NCBI RefSeq assembly: GCF_003144315.1
Contig: NZ_MPDK01000002.1
Location: 62,001 to 126,000 of the forward strand
Direction of reading: 5' to 3'
From: Sulfoacidibacillus thermotolerans
Lineage (GTDB): Bacteria; Bacillota; Bacilli; Alicyclobacillales; SLC66
DNA length: 64,000 bases
Positions 35,345-44,200 of this stretch are shown one piece after another. The notes under the pieces are model-generated. The model was not told the origin of the DNA. It made no database searches and saw nothing but the letters and a program-made list of their open reading frames with translations. Both the position numbers and the translations under genes were made by a program. Within the stretch, counting starts at the first letter, position 1. Each line of letters starts with the position of its first letter.

Positions 35345-36058
35345 GTGAAAATTCAGATTCAGTTGTTTGCTTCCGTTGCAGAACATGCAGGCGTGTCAAA
35401 TGTTACTGTCGAGATCGCGAAAACTTCTGAGCAAATTACAATTGCAGATGTGAAAACGGCGTTACAAAACCAATTCCCACGACTTCATGAATTACTTGAT
35501 CGCTGCTGGTTTGCAATTGGCGATGATTACGCCCACCTCGACAAAAGCGTAAAATCGGGAGACGTCATCGCGGTCATTCCTCCAGTAAGCGGAGGACTCG
35601 CAAAACAGAGTACAGACTCAGCGGTACGCATTGTGCGTGAAACGCTCTCCCCAGCAGAAATGTATCAATATGTCGCCCGCAGTGCAGCGGGTGCTATCGT
35701 CGTATTTGCAGGAACCGTACGCGAATTTACAAAAGGGAGACAAACCAACTATCTCGAGTATGAAGCTTATGACCAAATGGCTCTACGACAAATGCAAAAG
35801 ATAGTCGATGACAGTGAAGCGCGTTATCAAGGGGCTAAAATGGCAATCTGGCATCGCGTAGGGACACTTCAATTAGAAGAGATTAGCGTTTTGATTGGCG
35901 TCTCGACTCCCCACCGCAAAGATGCTTTTCGTGCGGCAGAAGAAGCAATTACGATACTAAAAAGAACAGTGCCAATTTGGAAGAAAGAGTTCTACGCAGA
36001 TGGGGAAGTGGAATGGGTAGGACCTGAGGGGGTCTGGGATCCAACACAACAGTCGTAA
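35345..36058 (+). CDS. Fused molybdopterin synthase, MoaD-MoaE
   Basis: One 237-residue chain with MoaD (sulphur carrier, 1-84) joined to MoaE (large subunit, ~95-237). MoaD ends with the expected PPVSGG, but its Gly-Gly (about 83-84) is internal, followed by LAKQSTDSAVRIV of the linker. MoaE blocks GAIVVFAGTVREF, LEYEAYDQMA, HRVGTLQ and KKEFYADGEVEW are present, including the active-site lysines. Thiocarboxylation needs a free terminal Gly, so cleavage after GG is expected, as reported for mycobacterial MoaX. GTG 35345 preferred (GAGGCGG upstream). Read from a promoter with TATAAT at 35269. Confidence 0.92.
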   Translation: MKIQIQLFASVAEHAGVSNVTVEIAKTSEQITIADVKTALQNQFPRLHELLDRCWFAIGDDYAHLDKSVKSGDVIAVIPPVSGGLAKQSTDSAVRIVRETLSPAEMYQYVARSAAGAIVVFAGTVREFTKGRQTNYLEYEAYDQMALRQMQKIVDDSEARYQGAKMAIWHRVGTLQLEEISVLIGVSTPHRKDAFRAAEEAITILKRTVPIWKKEFYADGEVEWVGPEGVWDPTQQS

Positions 36059-36072
36059 GCGATTTCATAGAG

Positions 36073-36102
36073 GGCGCAGGCAAAAACTTGCCTGCCCTTT
36101 TT
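36073..36102 (+). terminator. Rho-independent terminator after moaD-moaE
   Basis: Arms GCAGGCAA (36076-36083) and TTGCCTGC (36088-36095), loop AAAC, followed by CCTTTTT. Confidence 0.9.
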
Positions 36103-36289
36103 ACTGCTCGTCATCATCTTCAAGCAGTCGAGGAGAAAGTTTATGCGTCCCGCCTTTCTGGCGGATCGAATGGGAGATGGCGAGGAACGGATCTTCGTTC
36201 GAATGTGCTGTTTTTCGCAACAATTCTTCCGCATCTCTCGCACTAGAGGGCTGCGATAAAGGCTTATGCCCCTCGGCCACAGAGTACAC
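36101..36289 (-). CDS. Small hydrophilic protein, unknown
   Basis: About 62 residues, charged and without hydrophobic segments, ending LSPRLLEDDDEQ. GTG 36289 has a weak AGGGG upstream; another GTG three codons in is possible. Family not recognised. Kept because it fills an otherwise empty 230-base gap between a terminator and the next gene and has even codon use; it may be spurious. Confidence 0.4.
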   Translation of the reverse strand: MYSVAEGHKPLSQPSSARDAEELLRKTAHSNEDPFLAISHSIRQKGGTHKLSPRLLEDDDEQ

Positions 36290-36344
36290 CCCTTATAAGT
36301 CGAATCAGGACGATGAACTTCTTATGAATATATGTACGATTTTA

Positions 36345-37682
36345 CTACGTTGATAAGCCAAGTTCTAGTCCTTCAGATGAATTTTCTTCACAACTCTCAT
36401 TCTCCTCTTGGTGCTCCGCTTTTTCGTGCACGCGCATTGATGTGCGCAAAGACCAATCAACAATGTGCCACATGCGCTCTGAATAAGCCGCAAGCAAACG
36501 ATCCAACTCGTCGCTTGGCAAAACAAGGATATTAAACTGGTCCGCACACTGTAAAAATTGTGCATCAACACGTCCAAGGGCGAGCACGATGGCGCGATCG
36601 GCCTGCTCAAGTGCCATGTGCGCATAAACGTGATCTACTACCCCTTCCTCTACTCGCCCACTATCACTCACAAAACCGACTTGAAAAAGAATTCGTTGAT
36701 CTCCCGAAGAAGCTACAAAATACCCATCTTTTTCCGCTTGTGCACGATAAGCTAATGAATTTTTTGCGCTTAGGAAAATCTCTTGTAGCCATCGCACACA
36801 AGCTGACACATCATTTTTTGCCAAATGCTGCAAGGTTTCGACCGTAACAACCGATGAAGTAACTGTCCACGCCTCAGATGCAAACTCAGTTTGTGACTGC
36901 ATCGGTTGTACGAGATGAGACTCAAGTAAGATCGCTCGTCGGTTGCTTAAAACGGCTTCATGCGCCTCCTGGACTGCTTGATTGACAACCGCATGCATGG
37001 ATAGAAAGCGTCCTGCTTTGACAAAGCGCCTCATTTCCTGAACACTCCATGCCTTCGCGAGTAGTTCTGCAAATAATTCACGATAGAAGAGAGTGGGGCC
37101 ACCGTCTTGTTTTTCACATTCACGCTCCCAGATCGAAAAGCGCAAACACACAGCAGAGAAATCTTCGGCAGTTTGCAATCTTTTGCCTTGAATCACCTCT
37201 TTTTCGATGCGATTCTGATAATATCGGTGTACTTCGCGATTAGCGAGCAAAACAAGAACAAAAATATCGATGGTCTTTCCAAGATGACGCTTCGCTACGA
37301 TCGCAAGATCTTGCCACGGCGCCGGAATTTCTTCCCTTTTTAATGACAGTGTGCTGCTGCGCAAAAGCCGTGTAAGATTCACTTCGTCAAATTCTCCAAG
37401 TTGAAATGGAATGTATAAATAACGTGGATATTTCCGTGCAAAACGCTGACAAAGTAAAAGAATCTCCTCGTTTTCAACGAGTAATCGGTGAATTCTCCAC
37501 TGAATTGGCCACTTTTTTATATATAAAGTCAACCATGTAATAAATGGTGAACCTTGTACTTCATCCATCAGGGCAAACCAACTAATCGTAAATAATCCAA
37601 ATCCGACCGTTACGACTGCAGATTCCTTAAACCACAGCCCACCAACGCACAACATCAGGCTAAACAACCACAGTTGCATCAT
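36345..37682 (-). CDS. Membrane-anchored protein with restriction-nuclease-like C-terminal domain, unknown
   Basis: About 445 residues. Two N-terminal helices (QLWLFSLMLCVGGLW and AVVTVGFGLFTISWFAL) are followed by a long helical cytosolic region. From about residue 310 the pattern AEKDGYFVASSGDQRILFQVGF, then ADRAIVLALGRVDAQFLQCADQFNILVLPSDEL, resembles the core of Mrr/REase-type domains (GYxV, D-x-VQ-K, then a strand with vi.lgr and a final 'i.L.d.eL'), but the catalytic lysine is replaced by Gly/Phe, so nuclease activity is unlikely. ATG 37682 has AAAGGGGA upstream. Divergent from the GH18-like gene. Confidence 0.6.
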   Translation of the reverse strand: MMQLWLFSLMLCVGGLWFKESAVVTVGFGLFTISWFALMDEVQGSPFITWLTLYIKKWPIQWRIHRLLVENEEILLLCQRFARKYPRYLYIPFQLGEFDEVNLTRLLRSSTLSLKREEIPAPWQDLAIVAKRHLGKTIDIFVLVLLANREVHRYYQNRIEKEVIQGKRLQTAEDFSAVCLRFSIWERECEKQDGGPTLFYRELFAELLAKAWSVQEMRRFVKAGRFLSMHAVVNQAVQEAHEAVLSNRRAILLESHLVQPMQSQTEFASEAWTVTSSVVTVETLQHLAKNDVSACVRWLQEIFLSAKNSLAYRAQAEKDGYFVASSGDQRILFQVGFVSDSGRVEEGVVDHVYAHMALEQADRAIVLALGRVDAQFLQCADQFNILVLPSDELDRLLAAYSERMWHIVDWSLRTSMRVHEKAEHQEENESCEENSSEGLELGLST

Positions 37683-37783
37683 ATTGACAACGTCCCCTTT
37701 CTCCATTCGCACAGTTCTTACAACCCTCATAGATTCATAGAATGAGAAGAAAGCACGGATTTTGCAAAGTGAGGGTTAGAAAC

Positions 37784-39109
37784 ATGCAGAAATTACATGT
37801 GGGACAGAGCACCTCCAAACTTGTAGCACGAGTGATTTTTATCGGAACATTCCTGTTTGGATTGATGATCGCAATTGCGATATATGGTAGTTCGCAATTT
37901 GTAAAACTCACCGTTTCGAGTGAATATGCGCTTTCTACATGGTTGACATCTTCTGCAATCGAACAAATTGCTCCTACGCCACTTCCTTCACCTGTCGATC
38001 TGACGTACGCATTTACGTGGCTGTCATTGGAAGGCGTACCTTTACACTTTCCTCTTCCTACACAGAACACCAAATCCCTCTTTACTAAAGCTTTGCCCAC
38101 GATCTCGTGGAATAATCTCGTCGCTCATGTGACAAAAAATATCTCTGTCTCTTCGCGCCTAACGGTGGGCTGGACACTTGACAGCAGCAATCAAACGGTA
38201 GAACAAGCACTCACAGCAAGCCCTGGATTAAGCGTCATCGCCCCCAAATGCCTTCACGTCGATGGAATAAATGGTGCAATTGCCGGATCTATTCCAAAAG
38301 CCGCCGTTACACTAGCGCATAAAAAAGGGGTACAATTTTGGGCTGTTGTAGATAACGGATTTAATGGACCACTTAGCCATAAGATTTTAGCCTACAACGA
38401 TCAACAAAACATGCTCATTGCTCATCTCGTTGAACTTGCACAACAGTCACAAATTAATGGAATCAACCTCGATTTTGAAGGATTATTACCTGAAGATCGA
38501 TGGAACTTTACCGATTTTGTAGACAAGTTAGCTGCAGCTCTTCATGCTAAACACATGCTGCTCTCTGTCGACTTACCGCCTGATATTCTCCCAGGCGATA
38601 ATACAGGTGCATATAACCACCGAGAACTTGCAAAATCCGTCAACTACATCGTTTTAATGGGATATGACGAATATTGGGGAGGAGATCAAGTTGCGGGTCC
38701 GACCGCTTCTTTGCCGTGGGTCAAGCAGTCGGTACAAGATATGCTGGAAACAGGAGTACCAAGAGCGAAACTCATTTTAGGTGTTCCTTTTTATACACAA
38801 GATTGGACACTAAATAAAAATGACTCTGTTCTCTCCAGTGTCGCGCTCTCCCTCTGGCAAACGCGCTCAATCCTTGCAACGACACATGCCAAACAACAAT
38901 GGAACGCAAAGCTTGGACTGCACGTCGCCTCTTTTACTGAGAATGGGATCAAACATGAAATATGGGTGGAAGACAAGCGTTCCTTGCTGCTCTTTGCCGA
39001 TCTCGTCAGTGAACAGCATCTAGCGGGTGCTGCTGCATGGTACTTAGGATTAGAAACGGAGAGCACGTGGAGAGCACTCGTAGACACTGTACATTCAAAC
39101 ATCGCATGA
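37784..39109 (+). CDS. Membrane-anchored glycoside hydrolase family 18-like protein
   Basis: 441 residues. One N-terminal transmembrane anchor (LVARVIFIGTFLFGLMIAIAIYG), then an extracytoplasmic TIM-barrel of GH18/spore peptidoglycan hydrolase type: NGINLDFEGL supplies the general acid Glu232 and Asp230, while the first Asp of DGxxxDxE is Asn. Later NYIVLMGYDEYW, LILGVPFY and GAAAWYLGLET are typical of the YaaH/YdhD-like branch. ATG 37784 with GAGGG upstream is preferred. LysM domains common in this branch are missing. Likely acts on cortex or cell-wall glycan. Confidence 0.8.
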   Translation: MQKLHVGQSTSKLVARVIFIGTFLFGLMIAIAIYGSSQFVKLTVSSEYALSTWLTSSAIEQIAPTPLPSPVDLTYAFTWLSLEGVPLHFPLPTQNTKSLFTKALPTISWNNLVAHVTKNISVSSRLTVGWTLDSSNQTVEQALTASPGLSVIAPKCLHVDGINGAIAGSIPKAAVTLAHKKGVQFWAVVDNGFNGPLSHKILAYNDQQNMLIAHLVELAQQSQINGINLDFEGLLPEDRWNFTDFVDKLAAALHAKHMLLSVDLPPDILPGDNTGAYNHRELAKSVNYIVLMGYDEYWGGDQVAGPTASLPWVKQSVQDMLETGVPRAKLILGVPFYTQDWTLNKNDSVLSSVALSLWQTRSILATTHAKQQWNAKLGLHVASFTENGIKHEIWVEDKRSLLLFADLVSEQHLAGAAAWYLGLETESTWRALVDTVHSNIA

Positions 39110-39170
39110 CGGTCGCTCAAAGAAACGTGAACTTGTTTGATTCGAGCAAGAAAGGATCGGCCTGCTCTTG

Positions 39171-40505
39171 CTATGTAGCCTCATAAACGCGTGATGAGAT
39201 ATGCTGTGTCAACCATTCAAAAATCTTTGTGCGATCCCAGTGATTTGCCCCCATTCCTGCTAGAAAAGCAATACCAAGCGACCCTGTATCTTCACTGCGC
39301 ACATACAAAGGAACGTTTGCCACGGTTGTTTGTAAAGTATAAATCCACTCATTACCAAATCCGGTGTGATCGGTGTATAACCGATAAATCGTTTTCCCAG
39401 TAAGGCGATTCATTTCCTGAACAGCATCAGATACGGCAGTCACAATCGCTCTGAGTGCAGCAACATAGATTTCCTCAAGCGTTGTTGTCGGACCTATCCC
39501 CGCAATGACTGCACGATGTGACGACTGAGAAGCGAGTGTAAGGGTTACTTGCTCATCATGCAATAACAGATCCGCTCTACGCTTTAGTGTCTCCTCATTC
39601 GGGAAGGAGAAAGGGATGTTTTGCAACCACTGCAAAATAGTATTTTGAGACTCAAACTTTGCAAGAAGTAGCGCATGGAGTGTCGTTACATTCGGAGCAT
39701 CGACTTTAAGCGGTAAAAATGTCGTCGCAGATTTGTTCACTGCTTGTACATCCTGTGCGGAACAAAGAGTGATAAATCCTCCATCAAAATCATAGCTCAC
39801 AAAAGCCTCGTGCTCATCAGCAAGTCCTGCGCCAAACAGTGTGCTCACAGAAGTGGTTGCCACGGCAGTAATCGGTACCGGAATTCCACCAAGAAACGGA
39901 GCTGCGACTTGACCCACTCGAGAGGCACAGGTTACAGATTTTGCAAGTCGAATCGAAGTATCTAACGGTAAGAACCCTGCGCCTGCATCTTTAGGTGAAG
40001 TGGCATCGCCCAGTAGACGATGACTAGAAGCAATGACATGGTGGGCGCCGTGCGACAAATTCCATATCAACCAGCTTTCAATGCCGCCAAGTAACACGGT
40101 GGATCCTTCGCGGATTTTTGCCTCACCTGTTTTTGCCTCAAGAATCCATGTTCGTACCAAGGGTTCTATGTCTTTTGTAAAATCTTTTGCATGAAAAGGT
40201 AAAAAGCGAACGGGGCCCAGCGGGCTTCCCGAGTTTTCATCCCACAACACAACTGCGTCTTCTGGTGCCGCAATACCGACTCCGATCAGTTCGTGTGGCA
40301 AAATGCACGCTTTGCGTAAAGCGGAATCAAGCAACAAAATCAAACTACTAAGTAGATCATCTGGATGAAGAACAGCTAAATCATCTCTCCCACCAGCAAA
40401 TTCCCGGCGCGCAACGCCGATTGTTCTTCCGTGCTCGTCATAAACAAGAGCAGATAACACGGAGCCCTTATAGACGATCGATAAAACATATGCGGTTGAG
40501 TTCAA
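39171..40505 (-). CDS. FGGY-family kinase-like protein, degenerate
   Basis: 444 residues with the two-domain layout of FGGY carbohydrate kinases. Recognisable parts are VLWDENSGSPLGPVRFLPF (the WD..TG.P region of glycerol kinase), GGIESWLIWNLSHG, SHRLLGDAT, and GSLGIAFLAGMGANHW near the end. The usual N-terminal phosphate loop DxGTT is replaced by VYKGSVLSALVYDEHG, and the adenosine GGG motif is not clear, so kinase activity is doubtful. TTG 40505 has GAAGGGAG ten bases upstream. Follows the DtxR-type repressor gene by 35 bases. Confidence 0.7.
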   Translation of the reverse strand: MNSTAYVLSIVYKGSVLSALVYDEHGRTIGVARREFAGGRDDLAVLHPDDLLSSLILLLDSALRKACILPHELIGVGIAAPEDAVVLWDENSGSPLGPVRFLPFHAKDFTKDIEPLVRTWILEAKTGEAKIREGSTVLLGGIESWLIWNLSHGAHHVIASSHRLLGDATSPKDAGAGFLPLDTSIRLAKSVTCASRVGQVAAPFLGGIPVPITAVATTSVSTLFGAGLADEHEAFVSYDFDGGFITLCSAQDVQAVNKSATTFLPLKVDAPNVTTLHALLLAKFESQNTILQWLQNIPFSFPNEETLKRRADLLLHDEQVTLTLASQSSHRAVIAGIGPTTTLEEIYVAALRAIVTAVSDAVQEMNRLTGKTIYRLYTDHTGFGNEWIYTLQTTVANVPLYVRSEDTGSLGIAFLAGMGANHWDRTKIFEWLTQHISSRVYEAT

Positions 40506-40540
40506 CCGTTTCGACTCCCTTCACCCGTAACTCCAAAATG

Positions 40541-41209
40541 TTACTCATTAGCAACGACACTAACCATAATTCGCTCTGCTACATCTCGTGTCAATTCTAC
40601 GGTTTTCCCCTGCAAACTGACAGCAAGTTTCGCCTCTTTGGGATTGTTGGTTATAATCGATACCTTCTGACCAGGCAAAAAACCATGACTCTGCAACTCG
40701 CGCAAAAGTTCAACATTCTCTTCCGCCTGTTCAAATATCCGAACGATTTCTAGCGTATTCGAAGGAGACCATGTCGAGAGTGGAAATGCTTGTAATACAT
40801 TGCTGTTTGATCCTGGAATAGCATTTCCATGTGGACATGTCGTTGGAAAATGTAGCATTTCGTCCAATTTCTCTTCCACAATAGGCGATAGACAATGACC
40901 TAAGCGACTAGCTTCAAGGTGAGCTGTACCCCAATCTAACTGTAAAACATCACACAAAAAACGTTCTAAGAGACGATGACGTCGCAAGGATGCGTTGGCT
41001 TGTTGTTGACCGCGAGCAGATAAAAAAATCTCTTTCCCCTCATGAATTTCAACAAGGCCTGCTGCTACAAGACGCTTCATCATCTGAGTCACTGTGGGAC
41101 GAGAGACTTTTAGATATTCAGCCAGACGCGCTGCAATGACAACAACCCCTTCAGCACTCAAAATCGCAATCGCTTCAAGATATGTGTCTACCGCATAGTT
41201 CCTTTTCAC
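40541..41209 (-). CDS. DtxR/MntR-family metal-dependent repressor
   Basis: 222 residues: winged helix (VVVIAARLAEYLKVSRPTVTQMMKRLVAAGLVEI), helical metal-binding/dimerisation domain (RRHRLLERFLCDVLQLDW, EASRLGHCLSPIVEEKLDEML, FPTTCPHGNAIPG), and a C-terminal SH3/FeoA-like domain. It therefore follows the longer DtxR/IdeR/TroR plan rather than the 142-residue MntR. GTG 41209 has GGAGGT five to six bases before. Fe or Mn cannot be separated by eye. Sits next to a diiron-type protein and a kinase-like gene. Confidence 0.9.
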   Translation of the reverse strand: MKRNYAVDTYLEAIAILSAEGVVVIAARLAEYLKVSRPTVTQMMKRLVAAGLVEIHEGKEIFLSARGQQQANASLRRHRLLERFLCDVLQLDWGTAHLEASRLGHCLSPIVEEKLDEMLHFPTTCPHGNAIPGSNSNVLQAFPLSTWSPSNTLEIVRIFEQAEENVELLRELQSHGFLPGQKVSIITNNPKEAKLAVSLQGKTVELTRDVAERIMVSVVANE

Positions 41210-41268
41210 AGATACCTCCACTTTACTTTTGTGATTGACCTCTCAAACTCCTCTCTATCTTATCGAAA

Positions 41269-41296
41269 ATCCGCGCCTATCGCGATAGGCGCGGAT
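41269..41296 (-). terminator. Terminator formed by a perfect 28-bp palindrome
   Basis: Arms ATCCGCGCCTAT and ATAGGCGCGGAT around CGCG. On the minus strand it is followed by TTTTCG and lies 27 bases after the stop of the haem-oxygenase-like gene. Confidence 0.8.
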
Positions 41297-41322
41297 CATA
41301 GAATCGTGAGATTCCAATTCTT

Positions 41323-42411
41323 CTATACGTTTGACTGTAAAAAGCGATGGAGTTGTGCATCACAATAGTCTGCCGACGTTTGTAGCCGCAACAGAAATCC
41401 CTGTGCAATTTCTACGGGGGCTCTTCGATCATAAAGAGCAAGCGGCTTTATAATTCGATCAAATAGGCCCTCTGCATGCCCTACATCCGCGTCGATGTGT
41501 TCTGTCAAATAACCAAGTTGATCGCGCTTCATTCCATGTCGTGTGCAAGCAGACACAAGTTGTTCACAGCGTTTGGGAGCATTCAATTCAAATGCAGCTA
41601 AATATCCCGCTAGACGCCAGGTGTGACGGCGATCATACGCCATACCCAGTTGAATATTACTACACGCGAGTGCTTCTGTTGTCGGTTGTGTCATGACTTT
41701 TTCGTTTTTTCCACAAAAACCCAATACATAGTCGCTCGTTTGTTCAAATAAAGTCGTATGCACGCGATCAGGATCTCCGTGCCCCATTTCATCCGCAAAA
41801 TTTTCAGCATACTCATCTTTTGCCGGACCATCAAGCCCAATTTGCGCTAGAGCGATCAGATCATCAAAACGCGCATCGACACTCCCCTCTTGGTAAAAAA
41901 AAGATTTGACATCCACGAGAGGAGCCTCATCGCATAAATATGAAAAAACGGGATGATTGGAAGCAATATGATATTCATTTACTTCTTTCAAATATTGTAC
42001 AAGTGCATCTGGATTTTCCGGAACGGGGTCTACATCTAATTCGCGCAGACGGGTCAACTCATGACCAAAATAGCGTTCCCACAAAATTTTGCGCAGTTCA
42101 AAAGCAACACGCGACAATTGGTTGCGCGCAAGCCAAGTGTGCGGTTTCGCACTATGCATGGCAAACAGTTCAGACAACGCTAGGTGAAATTCGGCGCGCA
42201 ACGCTTCATTGTGTGGGAAAAAAGCGAGATCACAAAGCGTATGCGCCCGTGCAAATAAATTCCACGTTGTCGTGGCATCGGCACTATCTAATTCAGAGAT
42301 CGCATGCAGTTTGGCGTAGAGTGATGAATCCTCCTCCTGATGTACATATGAATACTCCAAACGCAGCCCTCGCTTCCGTGTGATTTCTATCAGCACATCA
42401 TACGCAGGCAA
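41323..42411 (-). CDS. Haem-oxygenase-like iron-containing redox protein
   Basis: 362 residues. The C-terminal two thirds match the haem-oxygenase-like diiron oxidase group: NFADEMGHGDPDRVHTTLFE, AFE in the next helix, and TEHIDADVGHAEG. Probable metal ligands are E175, H218, E275, H305, D309 and H312. The ~130-residue N-terminal helical region is extra. Members of this group do oxidative C-C, C-N and decarboxylation chemistry in small-molecule pathways, but the substrate here is unknown. TTG start 42411 with a modest AGGGG upstream. Thirty bases downstream of the HAD gene in the his cluster. Confidence 0.75.
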   Translation of the reverse strand: MPAYDVLIEITRKRGLRLEYSYVHQEEDSSLYAKLHAISELDSADATTTWNLFARAHTLCDLAFFPHNEALRAEFHLALSELFAMHSAKPHTWLARNQLSRVAFELRKILWERYFGHELTRLRELDVDPVPENPDALVQYLKEVNEYHIASNHPVFSYLCDEAPLVDVKSFFYQEGSVDARFDDLIALAQIGLDGPAKDEYAENFADEMGHGDPDRVHTTLFEQTSDYVLGFCGKNEKVMTQPTTEALACSNIQLGMAYDRRHTWRLAGYLAAFELNAPKRCEQLVSACTRHGMKRDQLGYLTEHIDADVGHAEGLFDRIIKPLALYDRRAPVEIAQGFLLRLQTSADYCDAQLHRFLQSNV

Positions 42412-42441
42412 ACGTAAAGTTAGACCCCTATTCTGTCGAAT

Positions 42442-43389
42442 TTACACGAACAGACTTGTAATCTCCGCAACCGACTGCACGACCTTTACGTCCTCTAATG
42501 GAGCCACAGCGTGAAATGACGCTTTAGAACCAATACCAATAAAATGAAATCCAGCAGCATGCGCAGCCAACCAATCTGCTGGCGAGTCACCTATAACGTA
42601 AACTTGTTCTATAGGAAAATCGAATGCAATACTTGCATACGTGTATGGATGCGGCTTGGCTCGCGAATATGGCGCAACGCCTAACGCTTTTTCATAAGCA
42701 AATACTTCATCAGAAGTACAGATGCGCAAAGGATCAAAAAAAGTAAGCAACTCGTGCTGAGCTAATGGAGAAAGCGCTTCATGGCGCGGACGTCCAGTGC
42801 CAATTCCAAATGTAAAAAACTTACTATGAAGGGATTGAAAGAGTTGATAGAGCGTGCTGCGATCGCACAACAAGCGCTCTTGGGCAACCATACCCATTTG
42901 CAAGGAAGGCTCTTTTGCAGTCGCATCCCCCAAATAAAACCGTTGAAAACGCATCTTCACTTCCTCAAAAAGTGGATGTGCATATCGTTGCAGAGGTAAC
43001 ACGTTTTCCATTTGCTGAATGTGGTATAGGAATTCTTGCCCTGATCCAGGGATGGATTCAAAAAGCGCCAACAAATCATTTGCTAAGTTTACCGTATTCT
43101 GGCGATTAACTGCTAACGTTCCGAGCAACACGGTCCCTACATATGCTTTATCCCAATTGCTATTTAAAGCTCGCCTACGCATCGCTTGAATAAGGGCATG
43201 CGAAAATACTAGTGAACGCAATGTCTGTGCCTGACTTAAGAGTGTGCCACTCTGTTGCATACGATCGGACCATTGCGGGAAAAACAGAGGTAAAAATGAA
43301 CCAATCGTCAGCGCAGCTGTATCGAGATACCCCTCTTCAGACAACAAAACTCCATCAAGATCGAAAAGCAAAAGGCGTTTTTTACTCAT
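42442..43389 (-). CDS. HAD-superfamily hydrolase
   Basis: 315 residues, larger than usual. Motif I is LLFDLDGVLL, motif III region AKPHPYTYASIAF, motif IV GDSPADWLAA, so phosphatase chemistry is likely. The cap region (40-200) is long, helical and unfamiliar. ATG 43389 overlaps the hisB stop by eight bases, so it is translated from the his transcript. It could supply the histidinol-phosphatase step or a repair function; sequence alone does not tell. Confidence 0.8.
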   Translation of the reverse strand: MSKKRLLLFDLDGVLLSEEGYLDTAALTIGSFLPLFFPQWSDRMQQSGTLLSQAQTLRSLVFSHALIQAMRRRALNSNWDKAYVGTVLLGTLAVNRQNTVNLANDLLALFESIPGSGQEFLYHIQQMENVLPLQRYAHPLFEEVKMRFQRFYLGDATAKEPSLQMGMVAQERLLCDRSTLYQLFQSLHSKFFTFGIGTGRPRHEALSPLAQHELLTFFDPLRICTSDEVFAYEKALGVAPYSRAKPHPYTYASIAFDFPIEQVYVIGDSPADWLAAHAAGFHFIGIGSKASFHAVAPLEDVKVVQSVAEITSLFV

Positions 43390-44029
43390 ATCGCTCTTCA
43401 ATTTCAAACCGAATGTCGCCTGCCACTCCCGCCGTCATCTGCGCTCGCCATTCGCGTTCCATAAGTGCCTCATACAAAGCCATTCCAAAAGCACGAAAAA
43501 TCGCTTCCCAAATATGATGGCCATGTCCTTGACGACCTTTTAATACATCAACATGCAACGTACACTGCGCACCTTGCACAAAGCCTTCAAAAAATGCGAC
43601 TAAATCTTCACTGCACATTCCTTCCATTTGTTCGGGAAGTTCCACATTTTCGCGCGTAAAATCGAAATATGCGCGGTTCTCAAAGGAGATGACAGCGCGC
43701 GCGAGGGATTCATCAATGACTCCATACGCAGATCCATAACCTACAATGCCATTTGCAGCATTACGTTCGACGTATTCTTTGACTGCTCGACCTAATGTGA
43801 TCCCAACATCTTCTGTAATGACGTGAACTAAATCGAAATGATCGAGTTGTACAGTAAGAGTAATATTCATTTGACCACGCCAAGCAACATGTTCCAACAT
43901 ATGATTAAAAAATGGAAGTGGAGAAGCAAGTTTTTGTTTCGCATCTGGATCACGTGGCCCGCGATCTAAAGTGATCTCCATGCTGGATTCCCGTGTACTT
44001 CTTACTACGCGGATCTGTTTGTGTTTCAA
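43382..44029 (-). CDS. hisB: Imidazoleglycerol-phosphate dehydratase, divergent
   Basis: 215 residues. Opening VVRSTRESSMEITLD, the Mn-binding FFNHMLEHVAWRG (usually FLDHML..la.H), HVITEDVGITLGRAV (usually H-x-EDv), and HGHHIWEAIFRAFGMAL with HHxxE are present. Several normally fixed residues differ: TTG/IPFLDHM is replaced by ASPLPFFNHM, so it is a divergent IGPD. TTG 44029 gives the family N-terminus but has no clear ribosome binding site; the gene sits 170 bases after hisD behind a hairpin. Confidence 0.85.
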   Translation of the reverse strand: MKHKQIRVVRSTRESSMEITLDRGPRDPDAKQKLASPLPFFNHMLEHVAWRGQMNITLTVQLDHFDLVHVITEDVGITLGRAVKEYVERNAANGIVGYGSAYGVIDESLARAVISFENRAYFDFTRENVELPEQMEGMCSEDLVAFFEGFVQGAQCTLHVDVLKGRQGHGHHIWEAIFRAFGMALYEALMEREWRAQMTAGVAGDIRFEIEERYE

Positions 44030-44047
44030 AATCAGTAAACCCGGTTC

Positions 44048-44080
44048 AAAAAACCCACCCTACTGACGGTTAGGTTTTTT
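44048..44080 (-). terminator. Possible attenuating terminator between hisD and hisB
   Basis: AAAAAACC (44048-44055) pairs with GGTTTTTT (44073-44080) around an imperfect inner stem CCTA/TAGG; on either strand it ends in six T. It stands between two genes that should be co-transcribed, so it may attenuate hisB or end hisD transcripts. Confidence 0.5.
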
Positions 44081-44200
44081 AGCTCTTGCAAGCCCGCAGT
44101 CTAAAAAAAACAGTGTTTAAAAAGTATTTGACCGCGAAACCAGGCTCCCCTCCTTTCCCTAGTAAGGTTTTTTCGGTTACACTCTTGTGCTCTACTCACT

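Noticed and set aside
44030-44200. T-box leader between hisD and hisB
   Set aside because: TAGGGTGGGTTTTTTGAACC resembles the T-box AGGGTGGNACCGCG only in part; no specifier stem or full antiterminator could be drawn, so only a hairpin is listed.
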